Source of the DNA: Kribbella amoyensis
GTDB lineage: Bacteria; Actinomycetota; Actinomycetes; Propionibacteriales; Kribbellaceae
Reading direction: 5' to 3'
DNA length: 64,000 nucleotides
Assembly (NCBI RefSeq): GCF_007828865.1
Contig: NZ_VIVK01000001.1
Coordinates: 496,001-560,000 of the forward strand
How positions within the stretch are numbered: position 1 is the first letter of the stretch; each line of letters begins with the position of its first letter. The position numbers were made by a program, and so were the translations under genes. The notes under the pieces are model-generated. The model worked only from the letters and a program-made list of their open reading frames with translations, was not told where the DNA came from and searched no databases. This document shows positions 1-9,350 of the stretch, one piece after another.

Positions 1-1104
<1,104 letters not shown>

Positions 1105-1124
1105 TCAGGAACAGCGAGCGGTCG

Positions 1125-1421
1125 TCACTTGCTGACGATGGCGAGGATGTCGCGGGCGCCCAGGATCAGGTAGTCCTGGCCGTCGTACTTGACCTCGGTG
1201 CCGCCGTACTTGGAGTAGATGACCTTGTCGCCGACGGCGACGTCCAGCGGGACGCGGTTGCCGTTGTCGTCGATGCGGCCCGGGCCGATGGCGAGGACCT
1301 CGCCCTCCTGCGGCTTCTCCTTGGCGGTGTCCGGGATCACCAGGCCGGACTTCGTGGTCTGCTCGGCTTCGAGCGGCGCAACGAGGACGCGGTCCTCGAG
1401 CGGCTTGATCGTGACCGACAC
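1125..1421 (-). CDS. groES: 10 kDa co-chaperonin GroES
   Basis: Heptameric lid of the GroEL chamber. The protein has 98 residues starting [14 protein letters not shown] and ending RDILAIVSK, the usual Cpn10 length, with the mobile-loop region around [13 protein letters not shown]. An upstream in-frame ATG would add 13 residues with no family support; the GTG at 1421 was chosen because GGAGG lies seven bases before it. groEL follows. The promoter and two HrcA-type operators lie 90 to 165 bases upstream, so heat-shock control by HrcA is expected. Confidence 0.97.
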   Translation of the reverse strand: MSVTIKPLEDRVLVAPLEAEQTTKSGLVIPDTAKEKPQEGEVLAIGPGRIDDNGNRVPLDVAVGDKVIYSKYGGTEVKYDGQDYLILGARDILAIVSK

Positions 1422-1512
1422 TTGCTGACCTCCACGGTCGAGTTCTTGGTGTGTTCGCACAGCTTCGGTCGGCCGTCCACCCTGCCGTCGCGGGGGTCAG
1501 GGGTACCGGCCG

Positions 1513-1539
1513 TTGGCATTCTCCACCGGAGAGTGCCAA
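1513..1539. promoter_or_regulatory. CIRCE operator (promoter-proximal)
   Basis: TTGGCATTC, nine bases, GAGTGCCAA: the 9-9-9 layout of the HrcA-binding CIRCE element (consensus TTAGCACTC-N9-GAGTGCTAA), with one mismatch between the arms. It covers the predicted transcription start of groES and would block initiation or early elongation. Confidence 0.85.
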
Positions 1540-1544
1540 CACCG

Positions 1545-1573
1545 AATCTAGGCCGCGATTAGCACTCGGTCAA
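1545..1573 (-). promoter_or_regulatory. groES-groEL promoter
   Basis: On the minus strand TTGACC (1568-1573) and TAGATT (1545-1550) are 17 bases apart, a near-consensus housekeeping promoter. The -35 box sits in the spacer of the distal CIRCE and the start point, near 1538, sits in the proximal CIRCE. Confidence 0.75.
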
Positions 1574-1585
1574 CTCGAGTGCCAG
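1559..1585. promoter_or_regulatory. CIRCE operator (distal)
   Basis: TTAGCACTC, nine bases, GAGTGCCAG: left arm identical to the CIRCE consensus, right arm with two changes. It overlaps the -35 box of the groES promoter. Confidence 0.9.
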
Positions 1586-1730
1586 GACGATTCCCGCCCG
1601 CCACCCGGTACCGGGCGCCCGGCGGCCGCCAAAGGCCGGGACGACGGGCTCAGGACTGGGCGAATGTCACCGGACGTGAGACCGTCTTCACAGCGAGCAC
1701 TCCCCGGAACGCCCCGCACGAGGAGCCACG

Positions 1731-2357
1731 ATGAAACTCCGCCCCACGTTCCCGAAACTCCGCCGGCCGTCGCCGCGGACGCTGCTCGTGATCGCCGCCG
1801 TGGCGCTGAGCCCGATCGCGGTCGCCGCGCTGGCCGCCAAGGGCGCCGACTCCTCGCCAGACCAGGGTGCCCCGTCCGCCGGCGCACCAGCCGCACCGGA
1901 CTCCGGTACCGGCCAAGGCGCGCGCGACGCCGGTACGAAAGACGCCGGCACGAATGCCGACGCCGCCGCGGCCGCCTCGTTGCAGCAGTGCCGTACTGCG
2001 CGCCTGGTGCCCACTGCGAACGGCTGGGGCGTCCCCGTACCGTCCGTCTGGGCGAGCAGCAGTACCGCGTGCAACCTGATGTCCGGCGACAGCCCGTACC
2101 GCGGTGGGCAGCGGACCGGCGACCCGGACACCGCGATCCGCACCCTGCAGCGCAACCTCAACTACTGCTACGGCAGCAAGCTCACCGTCGACGGTCTGTA
2201 CGGCAGCAACACCAGGTCCGTCGTGAAGCAGGTGCAGCAACGGCACGGGCTCACCGCGGACGGCATCTACGGACCGCGGACCCGGTCGGCGATGAACTGG
2301 CGGCTCTTCCACTCGGCCAAGGGGATCTGGAGCACCGGCTGCTACAGCCCGCTCTGA
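1731..2357 (+). CDS. Exported peptidoglycan-binding domain protein
   Basis: 208 residues. An N-terminal hydrophobic segment (about 17-36, after a basic start) looks like a signal peptide or anchor. An Ala/Gly/Asp-rich linker follows to about residue 85, then a PG_binding_1-type repeat near 130-190 with the family signature of two LYG/IYG steps (DGLYGSNTRSVVKQVQ and DGIYGPRTRSAM). The mature part has four cysteines that could form disulfides. Such domains hold a protein on the cell wall; no catalytic domain is present, so its role is wall association only. AGGAG precedes the ATG. It is divergent from groES, and its own promoter must lie in the 145 bases between the distal CIRCE and the start. 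Confidence 0.8.
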   Translation: MKLRPTFPKLRRPSPRTLLVIAAVALSPIAVAALAAKGADSSPDQGAPSAGAPAAPDSGTGQGARDAGTKDAGTNADAAAAASLQQCRTARLVPTANGWGVPVPSVWASSSTACNLMSGDSPYRGGQRTGDPDTAIRTLQRNLNYCYGSKLTVDGLYGSNTRSVVKQVQQRHGLTADGIYGPRTRSAMNWRLFHSAKGIWSTGCYSPL

Positions 2358-2402
2358 CCCACGCGTCGCGACCCGCTTCCCACGCCCGGCAGACTTGGCC
2401 CG

Positions 2403-3572
2403 GTGACCCCCGACTCGATCACGCTGCTGCAGGCCCATCCCGAGGTCCTGGCCGAAGCCTGCGCCACGTACTCCCCCGGCGGCGAGCTGCGGTTGGTCGA
2501 GCAACTCCGCCGCCTGTACGACGCCGACGTGGTGACCGCTGCAGTCACCCAGGCGTCGCTGCGACACCGGGCCGTCGCCAAGTTCGGCAAGGACGACGCG
2601 GCCCGGATGTACTTCACCCCGGACGGCCTCGAACAGTCCACCCGCTCCGCCGTCGCCGAGCACCGCGCGCACCGCATCGCCACCACGCTCCCCGAGGCCT
2701 CCCTGCTCGACCTGGGCTGCGGCATCGGCGGCGACCTCATCACCGCGGCCCGCGCCGGCCTCCGGGTCACCGGCGTCGAACGGGACCCCGCCACCGCCGC
2801 CGCGGCCCGCGCGAACCTCGCGGCCCTGGACCTCCCCGGCGAGGTGATCCTGGGCGACGCGGAGGAGCAGGACGTCACGCCGTACGACGTGGTGTTCGCG
2901 GACCCGGCTCGGCGGGCGGACGGGCGACGCGTGTTCGACCACAACGCGTACTCGCCACCCTGGACGTTCATCACCCAGCTGCTGACCCGGACGGCGTGCG
3001 TCAAGGTCGCGCCGGGGATCCCGCACGACGCGGTACCGGACGGGGTCGAGGCGGAGTGGGTCAGCGACGCCGGTGAGGTCAAGGAAGCCGCACTGTGGTC
3101 CGGCAAGCTGTCGGGTGATGTCGAGCGACGGGCGACGTTGCTGCCAAGCGGTGCGACCGTGGATACCGCCCCGGAAGCAGAGGTCGGCCCGGTCGGTCAG
3201 TACATCTACGAGCCGGACGGGGCAGTCGTACGAGCCGGCCTGGTCACCGCGGTCGCGGCGGCCGTGGGTGGCTGGTTGCTGGATCCGCGGATCGCGTACG
3301 TCACCGGACCGTTCCTCGTCGGGACTCCGCTGGCGAGCACGTACGAGGTGATCGAGACGCTGCCGTACCGCGAGAAGGTGCTGAAGTCCTGGGTCCGCGG
3401 CGAGGACATCGGCACCCTGGAGATCAAGAAGCGCGGCGTCGACCTGGACCCGGCCGCGCTCCGCAAGAAGCTCGCGCCGAAGGGTTCGACCGAAGCGACC
3501 CTCATCGTCACCCGGATCGGCCGCGACGCGGTCGCCTACTCCTGCCGCCGCGTCACTGCCCCCGCCGGCTGA
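2403..3572 (+). CDS. THUMP-like class I SAM-dependent methyltransferase
   Basis: 389 residues from a GTG start. Motif I of Rossmann methyltransferases, LLDLGCGIGGD, lies at 101-111, an acidic motif II residue follows (GVERDP), and VVFADPARR lies near 165, a DPAR motif where many RNA and DNA methyltransferases have DPPY/NPPY. The C-terminal third, with SWVRGEDIGTLEIKKRGVDLDP, matches the THUMP-domain-like region of this widespread but little-studied actinobacterial family. A nucleic acid substrate is inferred, not shown. It starts 45 bases after the peptidoglycan-binding gene. Confidence 0.8.
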   Translation: MTPDSITLLQAHPEVLAEACATYSPGGELRLVEQLRRLYDADVVTAAVTQASLRHRAVAKFGKDDAARMYFTPDGLEQSTRSAVAEHRAHRIATTLPEASLLDLGCGIGGDLITAARAGLRVTGVERDPATAAAARANLAALDLPGEVILGDAEEQDVTPYDVVFADPARRADGRRVFDHNAYSPPWTFITQLLTRTACVKVAPGIPHDAVPDGVEAEWVSDAGEVKEAALWSGKLSGDVERRATLLPSGATVDTAPEAEVGPVGQYIYEPDGAVVRAGLVTAVAAAVGGWLLDPRIAYVTGPFLVGTPLASTYEVIETLPYREKVLKSWVRGEDIGTLEIKKRGVDLDPAALRKKLAPKGSTEATLIVTRIGRDAVAYSCRRVTAPAG

Positions 3573-3919
3573 GCAACTCCCCCCTTGCTTTCGCACAGTA
3601 TTCGAACATATACTCGATTCGAGAGCGAGCTCCCGGGCAGCCTGCCGACGGGCGAGGTGCTGCGTCCGTTGCCGACGGCGCCCGGGAGCCCGCCACCAAG
3701 GTCCCGCGCCTCGGCCACCCCACCACGGCCGGGGCGCGCCGCCTGTCCGCGCCCGGTCGCCCAGCCGTCCGGCCTTGGTTTTGGGGTGCTGTCATGTGAT
3801 GGCAGCCGATCGTTCACCTCGGCCGCGCACGCTGGTCCCACATCCGGCCAGCCGCTGACCGCTGCCCGGGGCCAGCGGCACCCGAACGGCCCCGGGCCAT
3901 ACACCGTCGGCGGGCAGGG
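3573..3919. other. Gene-free stretch with a LexA-like half-site and a short palindrome
   Basis: No convincing coding frame. ATTCGAAC (3600-3607) resembles half of the actinobacterial SOS box and is followed by the perfect 11-base palindrome CTCGATTCGAG (3613-3623), but the two do not make a full TCGAAC-N4-GTTCGA box. It may be a relic of an SOS-type promoter whose gene has gone. The genes on both sides converge here; I see no strong intrinsic terminator. Confidence 0.35.
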
Positions 3920-4687
3920 TCAGAGCTGGCCGACGACTCGGAGGCGAAGGCGGGCGCGGGCGATGTCGAGGACGCCGCCCGCCATCGAGCCCGCTCGGCG
4001 CCAGTGCGGCAGCACCTGATCGGCCGACGCGAACAACTCGTCCGTGGAAGACGTCAGTGTGTCGGCCACGAAGCGCCGGACCAGCTCGGACCAGTCGGCC
4101 GACCGGCGGAGCATCGCGTGGTTCTCGCCTTCCACGGTGAACAGCGCGACCTCCGCTCCCTCGGCCCGCAAGCGCTGGGCGTACGCGGCGGTCCCGCGCG
4201 GGTCGGTGATGCGGTCCAGATCCCCATGAGCAAAGGCGATCCGGCCGTCCGGTACGACGAGCGGTTCGCCCGAAGGGAGCCACGGAGCCAGGCCGAGAAC
4301 GCCGGCCACCCGAGGATGATTGCTGACAGCAACCACGGCGCGCCCGCCCATCGAATGCCCGACGAGCACCACTCGGGCGATCGACGAAGGCAACCGGTCG
4401 AGGACGGCCCGGAGATCGAGCACCGGATCCGCCGCGCCCTCGTTCCAGCCGCGGTACCGGTAGCGCATCAACCCGACAGCAGCACCGGGGACCGCGGCCC
4501 GGGCAGCGACGGCGAACGGCCACATCCGCAGGATCGGGGCTCGCCACGCGTGCGCGACCGCCGTCGAGGTCTCCATACCGCCGTGCGCGACGAGGATCAG
4601 GTCCGTCGCGTCCGGCGGCGCCGCGACCAGGTCGACGCGAGGCAGGTCGACGCGGCGCAGGCCGTCCTTCCCCGAGGCCGTGGTCAT
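3920..4687 (-). CDS. Alpha/beta-hydrolase fold protein
   Basis: 255 residues with the nucleophile elbow GHSMGG (Ser about 112), an acid candidate in AHGDLDRITDP near 180 and a histidine in GENHAML near 210, so the triad looks complete. There is no signal peptide, so it is probably cytoplasmic. The substrate is unknown; small esterase or dienelactone-hydrolase-like folds are possible. It is the last gene of the alr-to-hydrolase operon, and its ATG overlaps the stop of the GNAT gene by four bases (ATGA), indicating translational coupling. Confidence 0.75.
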   Translation of the reverse strand: MTTASGKDGLRRVDLPRVDLVAAPPDATDLILVAHGGMETSTAVAHAWRAPILRMWPFAVAARAAVPGAAVGLMRYRYRGWNEGAADPVLDLRAVLDRLPSSIARVVLVGHSMGGRAVVAVSNHPRVAGVLGLAPWLPSGEPLVVPDGRIAFAHGDLDRITDPRGTAAYAQRLRAEGAEVALFTVEGENHAMLRRSADWSELVRRFVADTLTSSTDELFASADQVLPHWRRAGSMAGGVLDIARARLRLRVVGQL

Positions 4688-5130
4688 CCCTGACCGTAGA
4701 GCGTGGCCGCGTCCTGCTGCCGGACCAGGAAGAAGCTCGGGTCGGCCAGGTCGCCGAACCCGTACGCGCGGTAGAGGTCGTGCGCGTCGGCCGTGGCCAG
4801 CATCAACCGGCGCAGCCCTTGCAGGTCAGGGTGGTCCAGCAACGTCGAGACGACGAACCGCCCGAGCCCGTGGCCGCGGTACTCCGGCAGCACGAACACG
4901 TCGGCGATGTAGGCGAACGTGGCCCGGTCGGTCACCGCTCGCGCGTACCCGACCTGGGTACCGTCCTCGGCGTAGACCCCGACGTTGAGCGAACCCTCGA
5001 TCGACTTCGCCACCAGGTCGCGCGGGATGCCCTCCGACCAGTACGCCGTCTTCAGGAACCCATGCACGACATCGACGTCGAGGCGGGCGGGGTCGTCGTC
5101 GGCGACGAACGTCCCGTGCTCCCAGCGCAT
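4684..5130 (-). CDS. GNAT-family N-acetyltransferase
   Basis: 148 residues forming one acetyl-CoA-dependent GNAT domain: ADVFVLPEYRGHGLGRFVV carries the Q/RxxGxG/A pyrophosphate-binding loop, and AHDLYRAYGF is the usual motif B end. The start at 5130 gives MRWEHGTF and overlaps the tsaD stop by one base (TGATG); longer upstream frames are antisense noise over tsaD. Substrate unknown. Confidence 0.82.
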   Translation of the reverse strand: MRWEHGTFVADDDPARLDVDVVHGFLKTAYWSEGIPRDLVAKSIEGSLNVGVYAEDGTQVGYARAVTDRATFAYIADVFVLPEYRGHGLGRFVVSTLLDHPDLQGLRRLMLATADAHDLYRAYGFGDLADPSFFLVRQQDAATLYGQG

Positions 5131-6182
5131 CAGTTCAGCACCAGCGTGATCGGCATCGACGAGTCGGCCGGCAACTCCAGCGGCGACGGGTCCTTGCCGG
5201 CTCGCACCAACTCGGACCCGAGCGCCGCCACCATCGCGCCGTTGTCCGTGCACAACCCCGGCCGCGGCACCCGGACCGCGATCCCGGCCGCGGCGCACCG
5301 CTCCTCGGCCATCGCGCGGAGCCGCGAGTTCGCCGCGACGCCGCCGCCGATCAGCAGGTGCTCGTACCCGCGGTCCTTGCAGGCGTCGATCGCCTTCCGG
5401 GTCAGCACGTCGCAGACCGCTTCCTGGAACGCGGCGGCCACGTGGTTCACCGGGACGTCCTCGCCGTCGCGCCGTTTCGCCTCGACCCACCGAGCCACCG
5501 CGGTCTTCAGACCGGAGAACGAGAAGTCGAACCGGTGCCGCTCCAGGTCGCGCTGCGAGGTGAGTCCGCGCGGGAACGTCACGTACGCGCGATCGCCCCC
5601 GTCGCGTGCCGCTTTGTCGACATAGGGACCACCGGGGAACGGCAGGCCGAGGACCCGGGCGACCTTGTCGAACGCCTCGCCGGCCGCGTCGTCGATGGTG
5701 CTGCCCATCGGCTGCACGCCCTCGGTGATGTCCTCGACCGCGAGCAACGACGAGTGCCCGCCGGACACCAGCATCGCGACCGCGCCCTTCGGCAGGTCAC
5801 CGTGTTCCAGCGTGTCCACGGCGACGTGCGCGGCGAGGTGGTTCACGCCGTACAGCGGCTTGTCGATCGAGAGCGCGAGCGCCTTCGCCGCGGCGACCCC
5901 GACCAGCAGCGCGCCGGCCAGCCCTGGTCCGCTGGTCACGGCGACCGCGTCCACGTCGGACAGCTTGACCCCAGCGGTCTCGCAGGCGCGGCGGATGGTC
6001 GGCACCATCGCCTCCAGGTGCGCACGGCTCGCGACCTCGGGGACCACGCCGCCGAAGCGGGCGTGTTCGTCCACACTGGACGCGATCGCGTCGGCGAGCA
6101 GCGTCTGCCCGCGGACCAGACCGACCCCGGTCTCGTCGCAGGACGTCTCGATGCCCAGGATCAGCGGCTCGTTCTCAGTCAT
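5130..6182 (-). CDS. tsaD: tRNA N6-threonylcarbamoyladenosine transferase TsaD
   Basis: Transfers the threonylcarbamoyl group from threonylcarbamoyl-AMP to A37 of ANN-decoding tRNAs, working with TsaB and TsaE encoded just upstream. 350 residues, normal family length. It begins [19 protein letters not shown], has the metal-binding NHLAAH at 114-119, VSGGHSS near 144 and GGVAANS near the end. The start at 6182 overlaps the rimI stop by eight bases. The TsaC/Sua5 partner is not in this window. Confidence 0.97.
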   Translation of the reverse strand: MTENEPLILGIETSCDETGVGLVRGQTLLADAIASSVDEHARFGGVVPEVASRAHLEAMVPTIRRACETAGVKLSDVDAVAVTSGPGLAGALLVGVAAAKALALSIDKPLYGVNHLAAHVAVDTLEHGDLPKGAVAMLVSGGHSSLLAVEDITEGVQPMGSTIDDAAGEAFDKVARVLGLPFPGGPYVDKAARDGGDRAYVTFPRGLTSQRDLERHRFDFSFSGLKTAVARWVEAKRRDGEDVPVNHVAAAFQEAVCDVLTRKAIDACKDRGYEHLLIGGGVAANSRLRAMAEERCAAAGIAVRVPRPGLCTDNGAMVAALGSELVRAGKDPSPLELPADSSMPITLVLN

Positions 6183-6624
6183 CGTCCTTCTCCTGCCGCC
6201 GCATGACGACGGCGTCCTCGCCTCCGGCGTAGTAACCACGCCGCCGGCTGATCTGTTCGAATCCGAAGCCGGCGTAGAGCGCACCGGCCGCTTCGTTGCT
6301 CGCGGCAACTTCCAGCAGTACCTCGCGACCGGCGCAGACCGCCAGCGCCGCGGACATCAACTGCCGCGCGATCCCGGTCCGCCGGCCCGCCGGGGAGACC
6401 GCGATCCGCAGCAGGTCGATCGGGTCCGCCGCGAACGACGGCACCAGCAGCACCACGTACCCGACGACCGCGCCCTCGTCGGCGACCAGGACGACCCGGT
6501 CGTCGCGACCGAACTCGTCCGCCCACGCCGTCGCGCTCCACGCGTCGGCCGGAAAGCAGACCGCGTCCAGCGCCGCGACGGCCGGCAGGTCGGTCGGCAG
6601 TGCCGGCCGGATCGCCGGTCTCAC
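6175..6624 (-). CDS. rimI: RimI-type N-alpha-acetyltransferase
   Basis: 149-residue GNAT protein of the RimI family, which acetylates protein N-termini such as ribosomal protein S18. [17 protein letters not shown] holds the acetyl-CoA loop and [18 protein letters not shown] the typical RimI motif. The GTG at 6624 ([12 protein letters not shown]) was chosen because it follows the tsaB stop by 19 bases with a G-rich ribosome site; the ATG further upstream would run into tsaB. Clustering with tsaB and tsaD is standard in bacteria. Confidence 0.9.
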   Translation of the reverse strand: MRPAIRPALPTDLPAVAALDAVCFPADAWSATAWADEFGRDDRVVLVADEGAVVGYVVLLVPSFAADPIDLLRIAVSPAGRRTGIARQLMSAALAVCAGREVLLEVAASNEAAGALYAGFGFEQISRRRGYYAGGEDAVVMRRQEKDDD

Positions 6625-6643
6625 GCGGACCCCCGTCGAGTGG

Positions 6644-7312
6644 TCACTTCGGCAGCACGCTCTTCGGTCCACCCGCCACGGTCACGTCGGGCCGGCGCAG
6701 GTACAGCGGGTCCGGCGCGACCACCGGCAATGTCCCGGTCGCCACCCCGGTCGCGAGCACGTCGGCCGACGGGTACTCGATCACGTCGGTGGCGTCGGTC
6801 CCGAGCGCCTCGGCGTAGAGCACCGCGCCTCGCCCGATCACCGGCAGCCCGGACAGGACGTGCGCGACGTCGGCCGGACGGTCCACGGCCGGCCCCTCCA
6901 ACCGGCGGCGGCTGCCGTCGGCGGCGGGACCGTCGTACAGGGCCCAGTAGATCTCCTTGCGGCGGGCGTCGGTCGCCACCGCGACCGGCAACGCCAGCGC
7001 GGACTGGCGGGCCAGGATGTCCAGGCTGCAGACCCCGGCCACCTCGATCCCGAGCACGTCGCCCATCGTGCGGGCGGTCACCAGGCCGACCCGCAGTCCG
7101 GTGAACGGTCCGGGTCCGACGCCGACCGCGATCCTGGTCAGGTCCTCCACCCGGCAGCTGGCGGTCGCCAGCGCGGCCGCGATCGCGGGGGCGAGCAGTT
7201 CACCGTGCCGCAGCGCGTCCACGGTGGTCGAGGACGCGGCGATCTCACCGCTGACCGGGTCGGCCAGCGCCACGGTGACCGCGGCACTCGAGGTGTCGAA
7301 CGCGAGCAGCAC
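6644..7312 (-). CDS. tsaB: t6A biosynthesis protein TsaB
   Basis: 222 residues of the ASKHA fold, a non-catalytic partner that dimerises with TsaD. It starts VLLAFDTSSAAVTVAL and has the conserved GPGPFTGLRVGL loop. The GTG at 7312 lies two bases after the stop of the tsaE fusion, so the two are probably translationally coupled. Confidence 0.95.
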   Translation of the reverse strand: MLLAFDTSSAAVTVALADPVSGEIAASSTTVDALRHGELLAPAIAAALATASCRVEDLTRIAVGVGPGPFTGLRVGLVTARTMGDVLGIEVAGVCSLDILARQSALALPVAVATDARRKEIYWALYDGPAADGSRRRLEGPAVDRPADVAHVLSGLPVIGRGAVLYAEALGTDATDVIEYPSADVLATGVATGTLPVVAPDPLYLRRPDVTVAGGPKSVLPK

Positions 7313-7314
7313 GG

Positions 7315-8241
7315 TCAGTTCCTTTCCAGAGCGGTGAGCCGGATCCCGGTCGCGGCCCAGCGCGGACCGGCCGGGGTGATCCGCAGATCGCGGGTCTCGT
7401 CGGTGTCGTCGTCGCCCCGGGTCACGACGATGTCGAGCCGGTCCGGCGCGAGCGTCTCGGCCAGGCCGTGGCCCCACTCGACAACGGTGACGGCCTCGTC
7501 CAGACTCGCGTCCAGGTCGAGGTCGTCCAGTTCGGCGACGCCGCCCAGCCGGTACGCGTCGACATGGACCAGGGCGGGACCGCCGGCCAGCGACGGGTGC
7601 ACGCGGGAGATGACGAAGGTGGGCGAGGTGATGTCGCCGCGGACCTTCAGCCCGGCGCCGAGGCCCTGGGTGAAGGTGGTCTTGCCCGCGCCGAGGTCGC
7701 CCGAGAGCACGAGCACGTCGCCGGGGCGGAGCTGACCGGCGATCTCCTCGCCGGCCGCGCGCATGTCCTCGGCCGTCGGCACGGTCAGCTCGACCGGCAT
7801 CGCCTTGGCGTAGTTCAGGTTCTGGCCCTGGTGCGACACCACCGAGTACCCGCGCCGGCGCCAGAACTCGACCGTGTCCGGCAGCTCGACCCGGGCGACC
7901 AGCTGGACCCGGGCCAGCCCGCGCCGCCGGGCCGCGTCCTCGGCGCAACCGACCATCGCGGAGGCGACGCCACGGGCCTGGAAGCGCGGGTTCACCGAGA
8001 CGCGGCGCAGGTTGAGCACGTCGCCGTCCTCGGCGAAGAGCATCGCGCCGGCCGGTTCGCCGTCGATGCGGGCGAGCAGTCCGCCGGACGCCGCGACGGC
8101 GGCGCCCACGGTACTGGCGTTCTCGGACAACGCGGTCGACGGCGGGTCGAGCACGCGTCGCGCCGAGAACGCGTGGTGGATCACCTTGACGATCTCGTCG
8201 ACGTGCTCGGCCGTGGCGTCCACCACGTGCAGGTCGGTCAT
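7315..8241 (-). CDS. tsaE: GNAT domain fused to t6A ATPase TsaE
   Basis: 308 residues in two parts. Residues 1-148 form a GNAT acetyltransferase (RRVSVNPRFQARGVASAM is the acetyl-CoA loop; FWRRRGYS ends the domain). Residues 151-308 are a full TsaE, with Walker A GDLGAGKTTF from 181, a switch region DITSPTFVISRVH, and HVDAYRL plus VVEWG, all standard. TsaE alone is about 150-160 residues, so this is a genuine N-terminal fusion. No stop, and no start codon with a convincing ribosome site, separates the parts. The ATG overlaps the stop of the upstream hydrolase (ATGA). The acetyltransferase substrate is unknown. Confidence 0.93.
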   Translation of the reverse strand: MTDLHVVDATAEHVDEIVKVIHHAFSARRVLDPPSTALSENASTVGAAVAASGGLLARIDGEPAGAMLFAEDGDVLNLRRVSVNPRFQARGVASAMVGCAEDAARRRGLARVQLVARVELPDTVEFWRRRGYSVVSHQGQNLNYAKAMPVELTVPTAEDMRAAGEEIAGQLRPGDVLVLSGDLGAGKTTFTQGLGAGLKVRGDITSPTFVISRVHPSLAGGPALVHVDAYRLGGVAELDDLDLDASLDEAVTVVEWGHGLAETLAPDRLDIVVTRGDDDTDETRDLRITPAGPRWAATGIRLTALERN

Positions 8242-9350
8242 GTCTGTCCCAGGGATTGTTCGGCCCGCTCGATCATCCCGAGCAGGGCGGCGGTGAACTC
8301 ACGGTGGTGCTCGATCAGGCCGAGGTGGCCGCAATTGCGGACCTCGACCAGCTCCGCGCCCGGTACGTGCCGGACGATCTCCTCGGAGTGCTCGAACGGG
8401 GTCAGGTGGTCGGCGTCGCCGCCGATCACCACGCACTCGACCTTCTGCAACGGCTCCAGGGCGTCGTACTTGTCGTGCAGCGCGAAGATCGGGTAGAACT
8501 CGGCGATCACCGAGATCGGCGTCGCGGCGATCATCTCGTTCACGAACTCGGTGAAGGCCGGCGGCACCTCCGAGCCGAACGAGTACTTCCGGGTCAGCAG
8601 GTAGCTGATGTCCGAGCCGGCCTTGCGGCTCTGCTCGACCACCTCCGGGACCCGGGCCAGCGCGGCGATCGTCGGGGTGGCGAGCTGGCGGACCAGCATG
8701 CCGATCCGGCCGGGCAGCGCGATCGGGACCCGGTCCAGGCCGCCGGCGCTGGTCGAGCACAGGCCGACGCCGATCACCCGGTCGCCGAACAGCTCCGGGT
8801 GCTGCTCGGCCAGCGCCATGATCGACATGCCGCCCATCGAGTGGCCGATCAGGATCACCGGCCCGGCCGGCGCGAACTCCTCGAGGATCCCGAACAGGTC
8901 GCGGCCGAGCTGCTCGATGCTGACGTTCTCCTTCGGCGACCGGCCGGACCGGCCGTGCGAGCGCTGGTCGTAGAAGACCATCGTGCCGATCCCGGTCAGG
9001 TCGCGGCGCTCGAAGTGCCAGCAGTCCATGTTCAGGCCGTAGCCGTGCACGAAGATCAGGGTCAGGTCGCCGGGAACCTCGGGCTGCTTGCGCAACCGGC
9101 GCCGCGACGGCGCGGGCCGGCGGGACCGCTTCAGCTCGTCGACCTCGACGTACAGCTCGACGCCGTCGTCCGCGGTGTACACGTGCGGGGTCCCGCGCAA
9201 CGAACCGAACGGCTCGGCCTCCAGCTGGGCGCGCTGCGCGGACCGGCGGCCGATCACCTGGCGTTCGACGGCGACCCCGGCCGCGGCGCCGGCCGCGAGG
9301 ACACCGACCGCCGCTCCGATCAGACCGGCGGTCCGTCCTGCCTTCGACAT
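8238..9350 (-). CDS. Membrane-anchored alpha/beta hydrolase
   Basis: 370 residues. An N-terminal hydrophobic segment (about 7-29) suggests a signal anchor. The hydrolase domain begins near 95 with FVHGYGLNMDCW, has the oxyanion HGYG and the nucleophile elbow GHSMGG (Ser 171), an Asp in IGGDADHLTP near 325 and a His in NCGHLG near 345. An alpha/beta hydrolase between alr and tsaE is a conserved actinobacterial arrangement; the substrate is not known to me. Its ATG overlaps the alr stop by one base (TGATG). Confidence 0.85.
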   Translation of the reverse strand: MSKAGRTAGLIGAAVGVLAAGAAAGVAVERQVIGRRSAQRAQLEAEPFGSLRGTPHVYTADDGVELYVEVDELKRSRRPAPSRRRLRKQPEVPGDLTLIFVHGYGLNMDCWHFERRDLTGIGTMVFYDQRSHGRSGRSPKENVSIEQLGRDLFGILEEFAPAGPVILIGHSMGGMSIMALAEQHPELFGDRVIGVGLCSTSAGGLDRVPIALPGRIGMLVRQLATPTIAALARVPEVVEQSRKAGSDISYLLTRKYSFGSEVPPAFTEFVNEMIAATPISVIAEFYPIFALHDKYDALEPLQKVECVVIGGDADHLTPFEHSEEIVRHVPGAELVEVRNCGHLGLIEHHREFTAALLGMIERAEQSLGQT

